Shown in pieces: positions 4,406 through 6,325 of a stretch of DNA of 6,325 nt (its first letter is position 1; every line of letters starts with the position of its first letter). Position numbers and translations under genes: made by a program. Origin of the DNA: Patescibacteria group bacterium (GTDB lineage: Bacteria > Patescibacteriota > Patescibacteriia > UBA2591 > PGYQ01); contig JAGUXS010000074.1 of the NCBI GenBank assembly GCA_020061725.1, forward strand, positions 1-6,325. Reading direction: 5' to 3'. Under the pieces are notes generated by a model, which searched no databases, had not been told where the DNA came from, and saw only the letters and a list, made by a program, of their open reading frames with translations.

Positions 4406-4675
4406 TTGATTTTATTTTTTATGCAAACAATTATTATTGGTTTATTAATGGTTGGTTTTGGTTTTTTGTTGGTTGTAAAAACAGAATGGTTTCTTCAATT
4501 TTGTGGAAGCATAGCTTGGGCGGAAAAATGGCTTGGATCTGAAGGTGGAACCAGATTGTTTTTTAAATTATTGGGATTTTTATTTTGTTTTCTCGGGTTT
4601 TTAACCATGACCGGACTTTTAAAGCCAATGGTTTTAAAAATAATCGGTCCGCTTTTTGTTGGATTTGGAAGTTAG
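4406..4675 (+). CDS. Small integral membrane protein, function unknown
   Basis: Eighty-nine residues, very hydrophobic. Residues 2-24 form a likely membrane helix; 25-50 are a Trp-rich, partly polar segment (T-E-W-F-L-Q-F-C-G-S, then A-W-A-E-K-W-L-G and S-E-G-G-T-R); 51-72 form a second helix; and 76-87 are a shorter hydrophobic stretch. No signal-peptide cleavage site is evident. The TTG at 4406 is preferred over the ATG at 4421 because AGGGG (4394-4398) is spaced 7 nt from the TTG but 22 nt from the ATG. A consensus promoter lies upstream. The W-x-E-K-x-L-G-x-x-G-G-T-x-x-x-x-K-L-x-G pattern recalls small membrane proteins I associate with candidate-phylum genomes, which have no known function. 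A chance ORF is unlikely given this composition. Confidence 0.75.
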   Translation: MILFFMQTIIIGLLMVGFGFLLVVKTEWFLQFCGSIAWAEKWLGSEGGTRLFFKLLGFLFCFLGFLTMTGLLKPMVLKIIGPLFVGFGS

Positions 4676-4987
4676 ATTTTGTAGCTTGTAGATTTTAAAA
4701 TTGTAATTTACCTTGCAAAGGTAAAAGTGATTAATTCGTTTGTAACGAATAGGCGAGTGACAATTTTGTGAAGTGGAATAATAAATTATTTTTTAAACCA
4801 ATACCTAATTAAATTTTAAACCATTGCATTTTTATTTAGCTATTAAAATTTGGGTTTTAATTTTATTAGTTATTAAATATTGAATTTGAAATTTATTATT
4901 AAAGTTTATTTTCTATAATTTTATTAATTTTTTTTACTACTAATTACTTGTTTATTTTTTGTATTTTGATTTTTGATTTTTTTATGT
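4676..4987. other. AT-rich spacer before tRNA-Ala
   Basis: No coding sequence seen on either strand. The left part has two consecutive small hairpins (4707-4725 and 4734-4750). The rest is AT-rich and low in complexity. No convincing tRNA promoter could be picked out from the T-rich sequence preceding 4988. Confidence 0.6.
4707..4750. repeat. Two adjacent perfect hairpins
   Basis: TTTACCTT-GCA-AAGGTAAA (4707-4725) and ATTCGTT-TGT-AACGAAT (4734-4750), separated by 8 nt, beginning about 30 nt after the stop of the membrane protein gene. Neither is followed by a T-tract, so they are not classic terminators. They could stabilise the 3' end of the mRNA. Confidence 0.45.
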
Positions 4988-5063
4988 GGGCCTGTGGCTC
5001 AGTTGGTAGAGCGCCTGCTTTGCAAGCAGGAGGTCGCTGGTTCGAATCCAGTCAGGTCCACCA
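4988..5063 (+). tRNA. tRNA-Ala, anticodon UGC
   Basis: Complete 76-nt cloverleaf including an encoded CCA. The acceptor stem GGGCCTG pairs with CAGGTCC and contains the G3-U70 wobble that identifies alanine tRNA, with discriminator A73. The anticodon stem is CCTGC/GCAGG around loop TTTGCAA (anticodon TGC, 5021-5023). The T-arm has GGTTCGAATCC. The discriminator and CCA are followed directly by TATTGAATT. Confidence 0.98.
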
Positions 5064-5081
5064 TATTGAATTAGTCGCCTC

Positions 5082-5167
5082 CAAATTCGTGCCAAATGTA
5101 ATTTTATGATTTAATTTTAGTTATTTTTAGCCAAAAAAATGACTATTAAAAAGGTGACAGTCACCTT
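5082..5167 (+). repeat. Dispersed repeat, copy C with GGTGAC-A-GTCACC head
   Basis: Starts about 20 nt after the tRNA and carries the same core as 1156-1270 and 1431-1542 (GCCAAATGTAATTTTATG, then TTTTAGTTATTTTTAGCC). It ends with the perfect palindrome AAGGTGAC-A-GTCACCTT (5151-5167), which matches the solitary palindrome at 718-738. It occupies most of the gap between the tRNA and the next gene. Confidence 0.8.
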
Positions 5168-5199
5168 AGTAAGTAAAAAAAAATAATAATATCTAAACT

Positions 5200-6150
5200 A
5201 TGCGATTCAAAAAGATTTTTACAATAGGCATCAGCGAATCAAGTTTTGATGTAGAATATTGGAAAAAGATAGATGCTCTAACTGAGAAAAGAGCCTTTCT
5301 TCAAAAAGACAGTTCAGAAATTATAACCAGCTTGAATGATGTGGATTGTTTGCTTGTTAATCCATTTGTATTTAAAGTTGAGAAAGAGTATATAGATGCT
5401 GCTCCAAAACTAAAGTACATTGGTGTTCTAGCGACAGCATATGCAAAAGTTGATTGTGCTTACGCAGCAAGTAAAGGTATCGCTGTTACTAACATTCCTG
5501 GATACAGCACAGAAGCTGTTGCAGAATTTGTTTTTGCTATACTTTTAGAACATCTTAGGGAATTAGAAAAAGGAAAAATTCAAGCCAGAAAAGGAAACTA
5601 TTCAGAAGCAGGATTTTCTGCAACAGAAATCAAAAATAAAAAATTTGGAATTCTTGGTTTAGGAAGAATTGGGGGTAGAGTTGCAGAAATAGCTTTAGGT
5701 TTTGGCGCAGATGTTAGATATTGGTCCAGAAACAGGAAAAAGGAATTTGAGGTGAAAGGTATAAAATACGAAGACGTAGACAGATTAATTGCCAACTCTG
5801 ATTTTCTCTCTTTACATTTCGCTCAAACAAAAGAAACTGAACTTTTCTTAAATGAAAAAAGAATTCAGAGGCTTAAAAAAGGAGCTATTGTCATAAACAC
5901 TGCGCCAATGGAGTTGATTGATATAAGCGCATTAGAAAAAAGACTATCAAAAGAGGATATAACTTTTATTTTAGATCACTCTGATGAAATGAGTGAAGAA
6001 AACCTAAAGAAGCTTTCAAAATATAAAAATTTCATAATTTACCCACCGATTGCTTATGTAACAAAAGAAGCGAGAATAGCAAAACAAAAAATTTTTGTTG
6101 AAAATATTGAAAATTTTTTAAAAGGAACACCTATAAATAAAGTTAATTAA
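5200..6150 (+). CDS. D-2-hydroxyacid dehydrogenase-fold protein with non-canonical active site
   Basis: 316 residues, normal length for the NAD-dependent D-isomer 2-hydroxyacid dehydrogenase family (formate, glycerate and phosphoglycerate dehydrogenases). The N-terminal half has the catalytic-domain pattern L-A-T-A-Y-A-K-V-D (77-85) and T-E-A-V-A-E-F (104-110). The nucleotide-binding motif is G153-L-G-R-I-G158. The family's catalytic Arg lies in I-N-T-A-R-G; here the segment reads I-N-T-A-P-M (232-237), so Arg is Pro236. The catalytic His lies in T-P-H-I-A; here it is Y-P-P-I-A (281-285), so His is Pro283. The D-V-x-x-x-E-P segment is also altered (D259-H-S-D-E-M). Cofactor binding looks intact, whereas standard dehydrogenase chemistry looks lost. 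Substrate not inferable. ATG has no clear Shine-Dalgarno; a REP-like palindrome ends 32 nt upstream. Confidence 0.85.
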   Translation: MRFKKIFTIGISESSFDVEYWKKIDALTEKRAFLQKDSSEIITSLNDVDCLLVNPFVFKVEKEYIDAAPKLKYIGVLATAYAKVDCAYAASKGIAVTNIPGYSTEAVAEFVFAILLEHLRELEKGKIQARKGNYSEAGFSATEIKNKKFGILGLGRIGGRVAEIALGFGADVRYWSRNRKKEFEVKGIKYEDVDRLIANSDFLSLHFAQTKETELFLNEKRIQRLKKGAIVINTAPMELIDISALEKRLSKEDITFILDHSDEMSEENLKKLSKYKNFIIYPPIAYVTKEARIAKQKIFVENIENFLKGTPINKVN

Positions 6151-6197
6151 AAAATCGTCTTGGTGGCGGAACTCTATTAGAAAATTAGAAATCTTAT

Positions 6198-6218
6198 AAA
6201 ATTTATCTGATAAATTTT
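6198..6218. repeat. AT-rich palindrome ahead of lysS
   Basis: AAAATTTATC, a central T, then GATAAATTTT: perfect over 21 nt, and 14 nt before the lysS ATG. It could be a weak terminator for the dehydrogenase gene or a structure or operator in the lysS leader. It has only one G-C pair per arm. Confidence 0.4.
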
Positions 6219-6232
6219 GCTTATTTTATTTT

Positions 6233-6325
6233 ATGCTAAATGAACAAGAAACAAGATTAGAAAAATTGAATAAAATTATTTCTCAAAATATCAATCCATA
6301 TCCCGCCAGCGTTAAAAGAACTCAT
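6233..6325 (+). CDS. lysS: Lysyl-tRNA synthetase, N-terminal fragment
   Basis: Thirty-one codons, cut by the window edge, still open. The start reads M-L-N-E-Q-E-T-R-L-E-K-L and continues I-N-P-Y-P-A-S-V-K-R-T-H. The R-L-x-K-L then G/N-I-N-P-Y-P then T-H pattern is the standard beginning of bacterial class II LysS, before the OB-fold anticodon-binding domain. The enzyme charges tRNA-Lys with lysine in the cytosol. No Shine-Dalgarno precedes the ATG. Assignment rests on a short but characteristic stretch. Confidence 0.85.
   Translation, partial: MLNEQETRLEKLNKIISQNINPYPASVKRTH

Noticed and set aside
5063..5200. Integration site at the tRNA-Ala 3' end
   Set aside because: The tRNA is intact but no duplicated tRNA 3' segment or integrase gene is visible; the following sequence is the dispersed repeat.
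5598..5795. Minus-strand open frame within the dehydrogenase-fold gene
   Set aside because: Shadow of the Rossmann-fold coding region, with no independent support.

Overview
This is a strongly AT-rich bacterial chromosome segment. Housekeeping genes sit at both edges: complete rpmA (L27) on the left and the first 31 codons of lysS on the right, with a CCA-encoding tRNA-Ala(UGC) between. L27 starts directly at M-A-H-K-K-A-G-G-S, without the cleaved N-terminal extension usual in Firmicutes, Mollicutes and Fusobacteria. With the AT bias, the long repeat-filled gaps and the type of small membrane protein present, I lean towards a Patescibacteria/CPR-like genome. That placement is inference.

Layout. 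73-360 rpmA (+). 361-1599 holds no intact gene: a decayed minus-strand ORF, a MITE-like inverted-repeat element, two copies of a roughly 110-bp dispersed repeat, REP-like palindromes, and what looks like the last codons of an HtpX-type protease. 4216 down to 1600 is a minus-strand aromatic amino-acid operon. 4304-4675 is a consensus promoter followed by a small membrane protein (+). 4988-5063 is tRNA-Ala. 5082-5167 is a third repeat copy. 5200-6150 is a D-2-hydroxyacid dehydrogenase-fold protein lacking two canonical catalytic residues. 6233 onward is lysS.

The main result is the operon's control region. Reading the minus strand from a TTGACA box at 4216, there is a 24-codon ORF (4179-4105) with the run F-F-F-T-F-F-F-N-R-F. 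Its early codons and stop codon lie in two perfectly complementary 14-nt segments. It is followed by a strong intrinsic terminator (4071-4033), then about 150 nt of leader, a good Shine-Dalgarno sequence and the first structural gene. This is the organisation of the enterobacterial pheL attenuator, so the operon is probably derepressed when charged tRNA-Phe is scarce.

The operon encodes a 234-aa protein with a prephenate-dehydratase fold that most resembles BacA-type prephenate decarboxylases, then a 505-aa fusion of prephenate dehydrogenase (TyrA) with a divergent prephenate dehydratase domain lacking an ACT domain. Together they would act at the prephenate branch towards tyrosine and phenylalanine. 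The missing feedback domain fits with control at transcription. Which of the two dehydratase-like domains makes phenylpyruvate is open.
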